From: Blastopirellula marina
GTDB taxonomy: Bacteria; Planctomycetota; Planctomycetia; Pirellulales; Pirellulaceae
Assembly (NCBI RefSeq): GCF_002967765.1
Contig: NZ_PUHY01000010.1
Location: forward strand, 186,001-250,000
Direction: 5' to 3'
DNA length: 64,000 nt
The position numbers and the translations under genes were made by a program. Of this stretch, positions 47,233 through 54,963 are shown piece by piece; within the stretch, counting starts at the first letter, position 1; every line of letters begins with the position of its first letter. A model generated the notes under the pieces. It saw only the letters and a program-made list of their open reading frames with translations, was not told the DNA's origin and made no database searches.

Positions 47233-47793
47233 TCAACGCTTTTGCCATACAAGTTTGGGCACACTTAGTCGCTTCTCAAACGTCCCATCCCAATTCACTG
47301 ATAGGCCCGCTTGTTCCAATGACGATCGGACAATGTTACCGACTTCAACGCCAACTGTTTGTTCATCCGCAGGCTGGATCGGCCCAAACGCGAAATAGAG
47401 TCCTTGCCCTAGAACCGCCCGCTCAAGATCTTGGCCATGATAGAAGCAATACCCGAGGATCGAATCTTGATCGCGACAACGGGCGTAGAAGTCACGAACG
47501 TCATCATAGCCATCACTTTGTGTGTAACCGGCATTCTGAATCGCGATGATACCTTGTTCACTCATTAAAGAGAAAGCAGTATCCAGACGATCACAATCGG
47601 TAACGTCTGGGTATTGAAGCTTCTCTAGTTCGTATTCAGCAAACTGAGCGTCGATCGCCACAACAACTTCTTTCGGATCTAACTCCCCAGGGGCGTACAT
47701 CTCTTCGGTAAATATCTCGACGAGTTGTCCATGACCGTAAAAACCGTATCGAACCATCACCGCAATTTCGGTCCGCGTTTCCTGTGAGAGCAT
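47233..47793 (-). CDS. DUF6891-like protein, 186 residues
   Basis: 'ALMSEQGIIAIQNAGYTQ'-type segment ('FSLMSEQGIIAIQNAGYTQS'), then 'GYCFYHGQDLERAVLGQGLY' and 'FAFGP', which resembles DUF6891 as I remember it. The N-terminal half is helical. Function unknown; proteins of this kind often lie among immunity genes, as here. Start at ATG 47793 follows GAGAAGAA. The family call is tentative. Confidence 0.55.
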   Translation of the reverse strand: MLSQETRTEIAVMVRYGFYGHGQLVEIFTEEMYAPGELDPKEVVVAIDAQFAEYELEKLQYPDVTDCDRLDTAFSLMSEQGIIAIQNAGYTQSDGYDDVRDFYARCRDQDSILGYCFYHGQDLERAVLGQGLYFAFGPIQPADEQTVGVEVGNIVRSSLEQAGLSVNWDGTFEKRLSVPKLVWQKR

Positions 47794-48055
47794 TGATTCT
47801 TCTCGTTCGTTACTTTGGCTGATTATTCGAGTGCCCAGCGCGGGTTAACGCGATGGATAGAATAGCAAAACTGAAACTGAGAGACACAGGGTCGACAGCA
47901 ATATACCGAGCGGGGACTGTCATTTTTTCTTCGCGGAATCTCTGAAAAAGCTATCCGCTTCACTGCTTGACGCTGGTTGCAGGGTTTGCCCCAATGGGTG
48001 CTGTTCGTTTCGGCTGCGGGACGGCGTGATGATCATTCCCTGGGAAGCCGTACCG

Positions 48056-49333
48056 ATGACGAGCGGGCCTGAGATCGCTGTTGACGACAACTTGGAAACG
48101 ACTTCAACGGGGGAAACGCCTGAGAAGCCAGCCAAGCCGGTTCGGTTTCGCTCGCTCGATGTGTTTCGCGGGGCGTCGGTCGCCCTGATGATTCTGGTGA
48201 ACAATCCTGGTTCGTGGTCGGCCATGTATCCACCGCTTCAGCATGCCTCGTGGCATGGCTGCACGCCGACCGATCTGGTGTTTCCGTTCTTCCTGTTTGC
48301 GGTGGGGAACGCGTTGGCCTTTGTGCTGGAGAAAACGCGTGACTTGCCGGCTTACCAGGTGATCTGGCGGATCTTGCAACGAACGGTGCTGATCTTTGTG
48401 ATTGGTTTTCTGCTGGGCTATTTCCCGTTTGTCTATTGGAACGAAGCAGGCGACCTGGCTTGGAAGGCATTGGAAGACCGCCGCATCATGGGCGTGCTTC
48501 AGCGAATTGCGCTCAGCTACGGCGGGGCGGCGATCCTGATTTGGCTGTTGGCCCGCGGCGGTCAGACGAAGTGGGTGCTCAGCGCGGCGACGCTGATTCT
48601 GGTTGGCTACTGGATCGCTTGCTGGTGGCTGGGTGATCCGGCCGATCCTTATAGTTTGGAAGGATACATCGGTACGCAGATCGACCGAGACCTATTCGGC
48701 GAGAAGCATCTTTATCACGGCGAAGGGGTTCCCTTCGATCCGGAAGGGCTGCTGGGTACGATCCCTTCGATCGCCCAAGTGATGATTGGCTGGTGGGTCG
48801 GCGTCACCATGATTCGCAGCGAAAAGAACCTGGCCCTCATTGGCCGCTTGGCCATTGTGGGTGTGCATCTGTTAGCTATCGCCTACTTCTGGCAGTTTCT
48901 CTTCCCACTGAATAAGAAGATCTGGACGTCGACCTTCGTGCTGCATACCTGCGGGCTGGCAACGCTGGTATTGGCCGCGATTGTGTTTTGGCTCGATGTT
49001 CCCGCGAAACAAGATGGCAGCTTTCCCCGTCTGGCATCCGCATCGCGGTGGGTACTGGGGGGCGTGTTCCGCTTCTTCGAGGTGTTCGGTAAGAACCCGC
49101 TGTTTATCTTCGTGTTCAGCTCGCTGGTCGTGAAGACCTTGGCCATGTTTCGCTGGCACCCGGTCGGCAGCAATGGGTGGACCAGTACGCTGCCGTGGCT
49201 TTACCAGAATGTCTTTACTTGGGAAGGCGTCGACCCGCGTCTGGGATCGTTCTTGTACAGCGTTAGTCTTTTGGTTGTGTACTGGCTGATCGTGGCGGTG
49301 ATGGACTGGCGTAAGATCTATGTGAAGGTGTAG
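48056..49333 (+). CDS. HGSNAT-like membrane acyltransferase (DUF5009)
   Basis: 425 residues from ATG 48056 (ATG 48026 would add 10). After a soluble tail, 'RFRSLDVFRGASVALMILVN' and 'WHGCTPTDLVFPFFLFAVGN' are the signature of the heparan-alpha-glucosaminide N-acetyltransferase-like family. About ten transmembrane helices follow, with 'GVLQRIALSYGGAAILIW'. In lysosomes this enzyme carries acetyl groups across the membrane to glucosamine. In planctomycetes it may acetylate periplasmic or imported amino sugars. Confidence 0.88.
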   Translation: MTSGPEIAVDDNLETTSTGETPEKPAKPVRFRSLDVFRGASVALMILVNNPGSWSAMYPPLQHASWHGCTPTDLVFPFFLFAVGNALAFVLEKTRDLPAYQVIWRILQRTVLIFVIGFLLGYFPFVYWNEAGDLAWKALEDRRIMGVLQRIALSYGGAAILIWLLARGGQTKWVLSAATLILVGYWIACWWLGDPADPYSLEGYIGTQIDRDLFGEKHLYHGEGVPFDPEGLLGTIPSIAQVMIGWWVGVTMIRSEKNLALIGRLAIVGVHLLAIAYFWQFLFPLNKKIWTSTFVLHTCGLATLVLAAIVFWLDVPAKQDGSFPRLASASRWVLGGVFRFFEVFGKNPLFIFVFSSLVVKTLAMFRWHPVGSNGWTSTLPWLYQNVFTWEGVDPRLGSFLYSVSLLVVYWLIVAVMDWRKIYVKV

Positions 49334-49422
49334 CGGCCTGGAATGAAAATACTGGATTCCCGCGTTCAATCCGCTATGCTATTGCCCTGATAGACTTTTC
49401 TTAGATTCATGGACGTAACCGC

Positions 49423-51312
49423 ATGGCAGACCCCAAGAAAGCGTCCGGAGGCCAGCCTTCGAAGATCCTGCTGGACGAATTGTATGCCACGAAGGACGAC
49501 GGGTTTCTCGATTGCTTCGTGCAGTTTGAATCGTACGACTTCCTGCGTCACTTCTCGACCCGCTGGGTGCAAGACAAAAGCCCCTGGGCCAGGAAGCAGC
49601 TGATCAAATATCTGCATCGCAGGCTCAACTTCCCAGGGCATGAAGTTGTCTTCAAGCGGGCGTTCAAAACGGCGATCGAGAACGAAGACATCGAACTGCT
49701 GACTCATTTCCTGGTTGTGCTCGATCGGCTTGTGCGTCGGAAACGAATCAAGGGATATACGTACGATTATCGGCTGCGAACGTATTATCAGCGCGAGTAT
49801 CTTTTCGCTGCCCCCAACAAAACCGTGCGTGAGGAAACCGGGCGCGTTCGCGAGTACAAGTACGCTGGCAAAACGTACCAGTGGCCGCTCCCTGATATTC
49901 GCAATGTTCCGCAGAATCGCTTATTCACGCAGCAAACAAGGGCCTATCTCCGTCGGCGCGTGTGGCGTTTCTTCCGTCACATGGCCTATCGCCAGCCAGA
50001 ACGCTACGTCGAAGCGATGAGCTCGGCTCTCGCTCTTTACAACAACTCTCACTTTGATTGTGGCGAAGCGATACTCGACAACTGGTCGCTGATGCATGCG
50101 TGTTACTTCCATGCCCCGGAAATTGCGTTTACGGACTCGCATACCAACATCGTCCGCGAACAATCGTTGGCCACGTTGAAGGCCGCCCCTTATTTGCCTG
50201 CCGTTTGGGAAGGGGACGCGGCCGCGGGTCAGTTGTGGAAATTACTCGCAACAGCCCGTAGTCAGTTTGTCCGCATGTGGACGATCGAGATGCTCCGCAC
50301 GGTGCACGCCGAATGGTTGTCGCATGTTTCGATCGAGGAGTTGTTGCAGCTTCTTTCCAGCGGCGACGCCACGGTCGGCGAGTTTGCCGTCGACTTGTTT
50401 CGCAAACACAAATCGCTTTCTCGCGTCGAGATCACCACCTGGCTGCGACTGCTGGACGAAGCGGACTTCTCGATTTTGCCGGTCATTTGCGAGGCGATGC
50501 ACGAACACATCGATCCCAGTCGGCTCAACGAAGAACAATTGATCGAACTCACCCTGGCACGACCGGCGGCGATCGCTCGCCTGGGACTTACCTGGCTGAA
50601 GACGCGGCATCGTCAACGACCGTTGTCGCCAGATCAGCTGTGCCGTCTGGCCGGGGCCAGCTGTCAGTGGGAAGCGGAACCGATTGCCGACTGGGCGATT
50701 GTCGAACTTGCCCAAGGCGAACGATACTCCCCGGAACAGCTGACCGAATTCTTCGATTCGCATTCGACCGCCGTGCGTCATTCGGCCTGTCGTTGGCTGA
50801 CGGCAACCCTGATCGAAGACGATGTCTTCTCGCTCGCCACGTTCGAGGCCAATCCGACCGGAGAGCCCTTTCAGTACGATCCTCGCTTGTGGCTGAAGCT
50901 GGTCGAAACGCCGTACGATGAAGTACGTTTCGCACTGTTATCGTTGCTGGGAAGCGTTGTCGATCAGTCTCCCCAACGGCTGACGGAAACACTCTCGCCT
51001 GAGCAGTACCTCCGTGTCCTTTCCGCAGTCATTCTGTGTGTCGACCGAGGCTCTCGCAGCAAACCAAAAGCGATCAAACAGCTTAGTTCGCTGGCGATTC
51101 GTGAACCACAGCATGCGGAGGTGGTGCTTTCCGTTTTGGCAATCGCAGCCCGTTCGATTCGCGAACCGGAACGTGCCGCTGGCCTATCTGGTATCGCCAC
51201 GATACTCGAGTGCCATCCGAACTTGACCACGCAAGCCAGTCAAGCAATCCCCGAGTGGAGTTGGGACGAACCGCCCAGCGTTGTCCGCAATAGCGAAAGG
51301 AGCTCGCGATGA
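49423..51312 (+). CDS. Retron-associated helical-repeat (ARM/HEAT-like) protein
   Basis: 629 residues, almost entirely alpha-helical, with degenerate HEAT/ARM-like units such as 'ATVGEFAVDLFRKHKSLSRV', 'IEEDVFSLATFE'-type and 'DEVRFALLSLLGSVVDQSPQ'. No enzyme motif is visible. The stop overlaps the start of the WHSWIM gene by four bases (ATGA), so the two are translationally coupled. The retron ncRNA and reverse transcriptase follow on the same strand. From memory, one retron type carries exactly such a partner pair (ARM/HEAT protein plus WHSWIM). I infer it is an effector or effector scaffold. Confidence 0.75.
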   Translation: MADPKKASGGQPSKILLDELYATKDDGFLDCFVQFESYDFLRHFSTRWVQDKSPWARKQLIKYLHRRLNFPGHEVVFKRAFKTAIENEDIELLTHFLVVLDRLVRRKRIKGYTYDYRLRTYYQREYLFAAPNKTVREETGRVREYKYAGKTYQWPLPDIRNVPQNRLFTQQTRAYLRRRVWRFFRHMAYRQPERYVEAMSSALALYNNSHFDCGEAILDNWSLMHACYFHAPEIAFTDSHTNIVREQSLATLKAAPYLPAVWEGDAAAGQLWKLLATARSQFVRMWTIEMLRTVHAEWLSHVSIEELLQLLSSGDATVGEFAVDLFRKHKSLSRVEITTWLRLLDEADFSILPVICEAMHEHIDPSRLNEEQLIELTLARPAAIARLGLTWLKTRHRQRPLSPDQLCRLAGASCQWEAEPIADWAIVELAQGERYSPEQLTEFFDSHSTAVRHSACRWLTATLIEDDVFSLATFEANPTGEPFQYDPRLWLKLVETPYDEVRFALLSLLGSVVDQSPQRLTETLSPEQYLRVLSAVILCVDRGSRSKPKAIKQLSSLAIREPQHAEVVLSVLAIAARSIREPERAAGLSGIATILECHPNLTTQASQAIPEWSWDEPPSVVRNSERSSR

Positions 51313-52970
51313 ATGTGAGCATGAAGTACGCCAGTCGCAGCGGTTTGTACGAACTCTCAGGCGGGGCGAAGTTGCTGCAAATGGCGCCAAACCTGGCCCG
51401 GCAACAAGTCTCCTTCGATGGTGCACTCAATCGACCGTTGGAATTTCGGGAGGCTATTAGCGCGCTGCACGATGTGGTGATCAACGACCTTCGCTTCGAG
51501 CCACGCGACAAGACCGCTTACCAGCAGTGGCTTGTCGAACAACGGAAGCAGGAACAAGCTCTCCGTCAACAGGCGATGCAAGACAAACGTGACGCGATTG
51601 CCCGCGGCGATATCGAAAAGCCCTCCGCCGATTTAAAGCGGCAACACGCGGCCGCCCTCAAACGATACTGGGCGGCTCGGCAGATGCTGAACAAACGCTT
51701 GCGGCAAGAGAATGAACAACTGTGGCGGCGTTTGATGCCGTACGATCCCGTGATCACAGTGGCGGATGACGTTGTCTTCTTCGAGTGCTTCTCAGTCGAT
51801 CAATCGAGTTATGGCTGCTTAACCGTCGATCGCGGTGATGGCTTCGGCGAATCAGGGCAGACACAACTTGGCACGACGAATGTCGATTACTCGTGGGATT
51901 TGTACGAGAGCTTTCAATCGCTGCGAACCTACCGCCAAACCCGGTTTCAGATCGATCCATCGGCGTTCGAAGTGGCCACCGACGGCGGTAGTAGCGAGCA
52001 TCGGGAAGAGAAGATTGAACTGCCTGACGGATGGCTAAGCGGGTTTGTCCGCCTGCAATCGGCGATGGCGATGCCGATGCGAAAGGTCACGTTGCCGACC
52101 GCCACGGTTTATTCCCTGCTGGCGTTTCTGAGGCGTAGTAAGGCCAAGACCAGCCCGCGGGCAATTCGCTTTGAACTTACCGAAGGACAGACGCCTCGTC
52201 TGGTACTCGAACCTTGGGAGAAAACGATCGATGCGCATGGTGCGACGTATCAAGGAGCAGCTTGCGAGCCGATTCGTATCTGGGGACGTCGACGCTTGTT
52301 GACGCTTTCTCGCCTGCTGCCGCTGGCCGATGGAGTTGATGTTTACTTGCTGGGAACCGGCCTGCCTAGCTTTTGGGTCGTGCGCATGGGCCCAATGCGT
52401 TTGACGCTCGGACTCAGTGGCTGGACAACCAACGATTGGTCGGCCGGCAGCGCGGTTGACATGTTAATGCCGCAAGAGAAAGCGCGCGACTCTGTCGTAG
52501 CGTCGATCGCCGAGTCGCTTAGCAATCAGCGTGCGGCAACACTCGACGCGATTGCTGGTAAAGCTTACCTGGCCAAACCAATTGTTTCCTCTGCTTTGAA
52601 TGAGTTGGCATTACGCGGACAAGTTATCTTCGACCTGCATGCCGGGCTGTATCGCTGGCGAAGCATCTTACCACTGCCACTCTCAGACAAAGAGATTGCA
52701 CCGCCACACCCAGAAATGCAAGCCGCGGAAGACTTGGCCAAATCAGGGAAGGGGACGCTGAATGAGGCCATAGCCGGACCGCGTGGTGGCATTATTCTCA
52801 CGGGCAAAGTTGATACGTTTCCCTGTGAAACGATGATCGATGGCGATGGCATGATACGACGTGGAAAATGCTTGTGCGGCTGGCATCGCAAGTCGGGCAT
52901 TCGCAACGGTCCCTGTCGCCACATTCAGGCACTGCGGCTCACATTCGATCGAACAAAGCAGCCCGCTTAG
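51309..52970 (+). CDS. Retron-associated winged-helix SWIM zinc-finger protein (WHSWIM)
   Basis: 553 residues. The first 400 have no family I recognise, including a charged helical region near residues 75-145. Residues 390-455 ('SIAESLSNQRAATLDAIAGK', 'SALNELALRGQVIFDLHAGL', 'YRWR') look like a winged helix. At the C-terminus a SWIM zinc finger has Cys521-x-Cys523...Cys536-x-His538 ('KCLCGW', 'GPCRHIQALRL'). SWIM domains bind DNA or protein. It precedes the ncRNA by 74 bases. I infer a partner or effector of the retron, possibly reading the msDNA. Confidence 0.8.
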   Translation: MNVSMKYASRSGLYELSGGAKLLQMAPNLARQQVSFDGALNRPLEFREAISALHDVVINDLRFEPRDKTAYQQWLVEQRKQEQALRQQAMQDKRDAIARGDIEKPSADLKRQHAAALKRYWAARQMLNKRLRQENEQLWRRLMPYDPVITVADDVVFFECFSVDQSSYGCLTVDRGDGFGESGQTQLGTTNVDYSWDLYESFQSLRTYRQTRFQIDPSAFEVATDGGSSEHREEKIELPDGWLSGFVRLQSAMAMPMRKVTLPTATVYSLLAFLRRSKAKTSPRAIRFELTEGQTPRLVLEPWEKTIDAHGATYQGAACEPIRIWGRRRLLTLSRLLPLADGVDVYLLGTGLPSFWVVRMGPMRLTLGLSGWTTNDWSAGSAVDMLMPQEKARDSVVASIAESLSNQRAATLDAIAGKAYLAKPIVSSALNELALRGQVIFDLHAGLYRWRSILPLPLSDKEIAPPHPEMQAAEDLAKSGKGTLNEAIAGPRGGIILTGKVDTFPCETMIDGDGMIRRGKCLCGWHRKSGIRNGPCRHIQALRLTFDRTKQPA

Positions 52971-53044
52971 TCACGACTGGCGATCATAAACTCAACGTTC
53001 AACTATTGAAATTTCACCCCCAACACCCTAAAAACTAAGGAGTC

Positions 53045-53065
53045 ATGACGGGAGCGAGGTGACGA
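53045..53065 (+). repeat. Retron inverted repeat a1
   Basis: Pairs with a2 at 53253-53272: ATGAC/GTCAT, a G/G mismatch, GGAGCG/CGCTCC, a bulged A at 53057, then GGTGACGA/TCGTCACC. TCAA (53067-53070) and TTGA (53248-53251) add four more pairs past one mismatch, so the duplex is about 23 bp. Confidence 0.92.
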
Positions 53066-53123
53066 CTCAAGACTACCTTGCTGCGGCGATCCGCCGTGGT
53101 CGAGTTTTGCCTCTCATTCTTCC

Positions 53124-53232
53124 CCAAGGTCGTTGTTCGGTTGGCCACTAACGACATCTAGTGCGTCGACCAGGACAAGCCGAGGCTTTCGACGCACTAG
53201 ATGTCGTTAGTGGCCTTGGTGAACGACCTCGG
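53124..53232 (+). repeat. msd hairpin with perfect 27-bp stem
   Basis: 53143-53169 is a perfect inverted repeat of 53189-53215 (27 bp, no mismatch). The 19-base loop (53170-53188) contains a small palindrome AAGCCGAGGCTT. Below the main stem, AGGTCGTT (53127-53134) pairs with AACGACCT (53222-53229) across an internal loop, with CC/GG beyond. There is no T run after it, so it is not an ordinary terminator. Confidence 0.93.
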
Positions 53233-53252
53233 TCCGCGGACGTGAAGTTGAA

Positions 53253-53272
53253 TCGTCACCCGCTCCGGTCAT
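53253..53272 (+). repeat. Retron inverted repeat a2
   Basis: The partner of a1 (53045-53065). It ends 11 bases before the reverse transcriptase start codon, the usual retron layout. Confidence 0.92.
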
Positions 53273-53282
53273 CTCTTTACGC

Positions 53283-54887
53283 ATGAATTTCTTTCGCAGA
53301 CTGACAAAGTGGATCACCTCGGGGCGGGATTCTTCTGCCGACCAACCGGTGCCGTCGCAGATGCCGGCCTCGGTTGAGAATCGTGATTACACGGTCCCCA
53401 ACACGCCCCAAACACCGTCGGCTCCCGCGTCCAATCCGTCGCCACCCGAACAACCGCAAACTAGCAATCTCGCCGGGCTCGATGCGTCGCGATTTCAGCC
53501 CCTATCGCAAGACGAAGCATTAGATGCGACGTCGCAACCAGGCTGGCAATCGGCTTACTGGGATCCCTTGAACGTGATCCCTTCGACCTCGCTACCGCGG
53601 ATTCGGGTCATCGATCAAACGATGGTCGGCATGGGGCTGATTGATGCTGAAGAACTCGCCGATATCCATCACATCGGCGAAGAAATGGCCAAGTATCGCA
53701 CCGATTACCATGTGATCCAGCATGCTGGCCATGCAGCCGTTCAAGCTGCACGCGATGCCCGAGCCGCGCGGAAAGCGGAAATGAAGCAGCGTGCCGCTCA
53801 GCGAAAGCAAGAGCGAGAGGCCGCGATCGCCGAACGAAAAGCGACCGATATTGTTTTTCTAGGCCGGGGTGTATCACGCGGCCTGGCCGACCGTCGCTCG
53901 AACGTGGAACGGCTACAAGCAAGCAGCCTCCCAGTGTTGTCCTCACCGGCGGATCTGGCGCAAGCGATGGGCATTCCGGTCGCGACACTGCGTTGGCTGA
54001 GTTATCATCATCCAGCCAGCAAAACGACCCATTATCACTCGTGGCAAATCGCGAAACGATCGGGCGGAGTTCGGACAATCAGCCGCCCGCACAAGAATCT
54101 GGAAGACGCACAGCGCTGGATATTAGAGAGTATCCTGGCCAAGCTACCAACCCATGACGCCGCCCATGGCTTTGTGCCGGGACGCAGCACACTGACCGGA
54201 GCAACACCGCACGTGGGTGCGAAGGTGCTTGTGAACGTCGACCTGCAAGACTTCTTCCCAACGATCGACTTCGCCCGAGTGGCTGGTCTGTTTCGTGGGT
54301 TTGGTTACTCGCCGGCGGTTGCTACGATCTTGGCTTTGCTTACAACCGAGTCACCTCGGCGGGTGATTCGTTCCGGCAGCGAGACATTGCACGTCGCGGT
54401 CGGCAATCGCTCGCTCCCGCAAGGTGCGTGCACCAGTCCAGCGATCTCAAACTTGATTGCCAGGCGGCTTGATAAGCGACTCGCCGGAATGGCTCGTTCC
54501 ATCGAGTGGCAATATACCCGCTATGCCGACGACCTCTCGTTTTCCTGTCGAGAAAGCGAAGAGAAGGTCGCCTATCTAATGGCACGAGTGCGTCACCTGA
54601 CAAGTGAAGAAGGCTTTCTGGTCAAAGAATCGAAGACCCGCGTTCTTCGTCGCCATGCTCAGCAATCAGTCACCGGAATCGTGGTGAACGACCGGCCCTC
54701 AATTGATCGGAAAACAATCCGTCAGTTGCGTTCGATCTTACACAAAGCGAAGTCCGAGGGACTCGAACGACAAAACCGCATCGGCCACACCAACTTCAGT
54801 GGCTGGGTCACCGGGATGATTGCCTACGTCGAGATGGTCAATCCCCAGCAAGGACAAAAGCTGCGCGAGGCGTACGAAGCGTTATAG
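53283..54887 (+). CDS. Retron-type reverse transcriptase
   Basis: 534 residues. Residues 215-475 are the RT domain: 'HYHSWQIAKRSGGVRTISRP', then 'AAHGFVPGRS' at 294-302, motif A 'NVDLQDFFPTI' with Asp320, 'LPQGACTSP' (Gln380), catalytic 'YTRYADDLSFSC' (Asp416, Asp417), and 'SVTGIVVN' with the VTG triplet (463-465) used by retron RTs to recognise their RNA. The family NAxxH motif reads GATPH here. Residues 1-200 are an extension: a Pro/Ser/Gln-rich part, then a basic coiled coil (150-190) and 'DIVFLGRGVSRGLADR', as in myxobacterial retron RTs as I recall them. It starts 11 bases after a2. Confidence 0.95.
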   Translation: MNFFRRLTKWITSGRDSSADQPVPSQMPASVENRDYTVPNTPQTPSAPASNPSPPEQPQTSNLAGLDASRFQPLSQDEALDATSQPGWQSAYWDPLNVIPSTSLPRIRVIDQTMVGMGLIDAEELADIHHIGEEMAKYRTDYHVIQHAGHAAVQAARDARAARKAEMKQRAAQRKQEREAAIAERKATDIVFLGRGVSRGLADRRSNVERLQASSLPVLSSPADLAQAMGIPVATLRWLSYHHPASKTTHYHSWQIAKRSGGVRTISRPHKNLEDAQRWILESILAKLPTHDAAHGFVPGRSTLTGATPHVGAKVLVNVDLQDFFPTIDFARVAGLFRGFGYSPAVATILALLTTESPRRVIRSGSETLHVAVGNRSLPQGACTSPAISNLIARRLDKRLAGMARSIEWQYTRYADDLSFSCRESEEKVAYLMARVRHLTSEEGFLVKESKTRVLRRHAQQSVTGIVVNDRPSIDRKTIRQLRSILHKAKSEGLERQNRIGHTNFSGWVTGMIAYVEMVNPQQGQKLREAYEAL

Positions 54888-54906
54888 CTTCCAAGCCTGA
54901 TACGAA

Positions 54907-54932
54907 AAATGCCCACGCAAGCGTGGGCATTT
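54907..54932. terminator. Hairpin terminator between RT and convergent typA
   Basis: AAATGCCCACGC at 54907-54918 pairs perfectly with GCGTGGGCATTT at 54921-54932 around AA. A/T runs flank both sides, so it can act in both directions for the converging genes. Confidence 0.85.
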
Positions 54933-54963
54933 GGATCGTTGAATGGTCTATCCGAATCCGCGT

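Larger units (their letters stand above)
53045..53272 (+). ncRNA. Retron non-coding RNA locus (msr-msd), template for msDNA
   Basis: All parts of a retron RNA are visible in order. a1 (53045-53065) pairs with a2 (53253-53272). The msr region (53066-53123) has a hairpin CGGCG-ATC-CGCCG at 53084-53096. The msd (53124-53232) is a long hairpin. The RT start codon lies 11 bases after a2. The reverse transcriptase would use the 2'-OH of a branching G in the msr as primer; G53071 is the first base past the extended a1/a2 duplex and is a candidate (inference). It would copy back through the msd to give an msDNA of perhaps 110-130 nucleotides. Ends are inferred from the pairing. Confidence 0.93.

Noticed and set aside
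49334-49375. Possible REP remnant (TGGAATG ... TGGATTCC) before the helical-repeat gene
   Set aside because: Only five bases pair; too weak to call a repeat.
53143-53215. Perfect 27-bp inverted repeat read as a terminator or as transposon ends
   Set aside because: No T run follows it, no transposase is adjacent, and it fits as the msd of the flanking a1/a2 pair before an RT.
53283-54887. RT as part of a group II intron or diversity-generating retroelement
   Set aside because: No maturase domain, no intron domain V/VI, no template/variable repeat pair; the VTG motif and a1/a2 flanks point to a retron.
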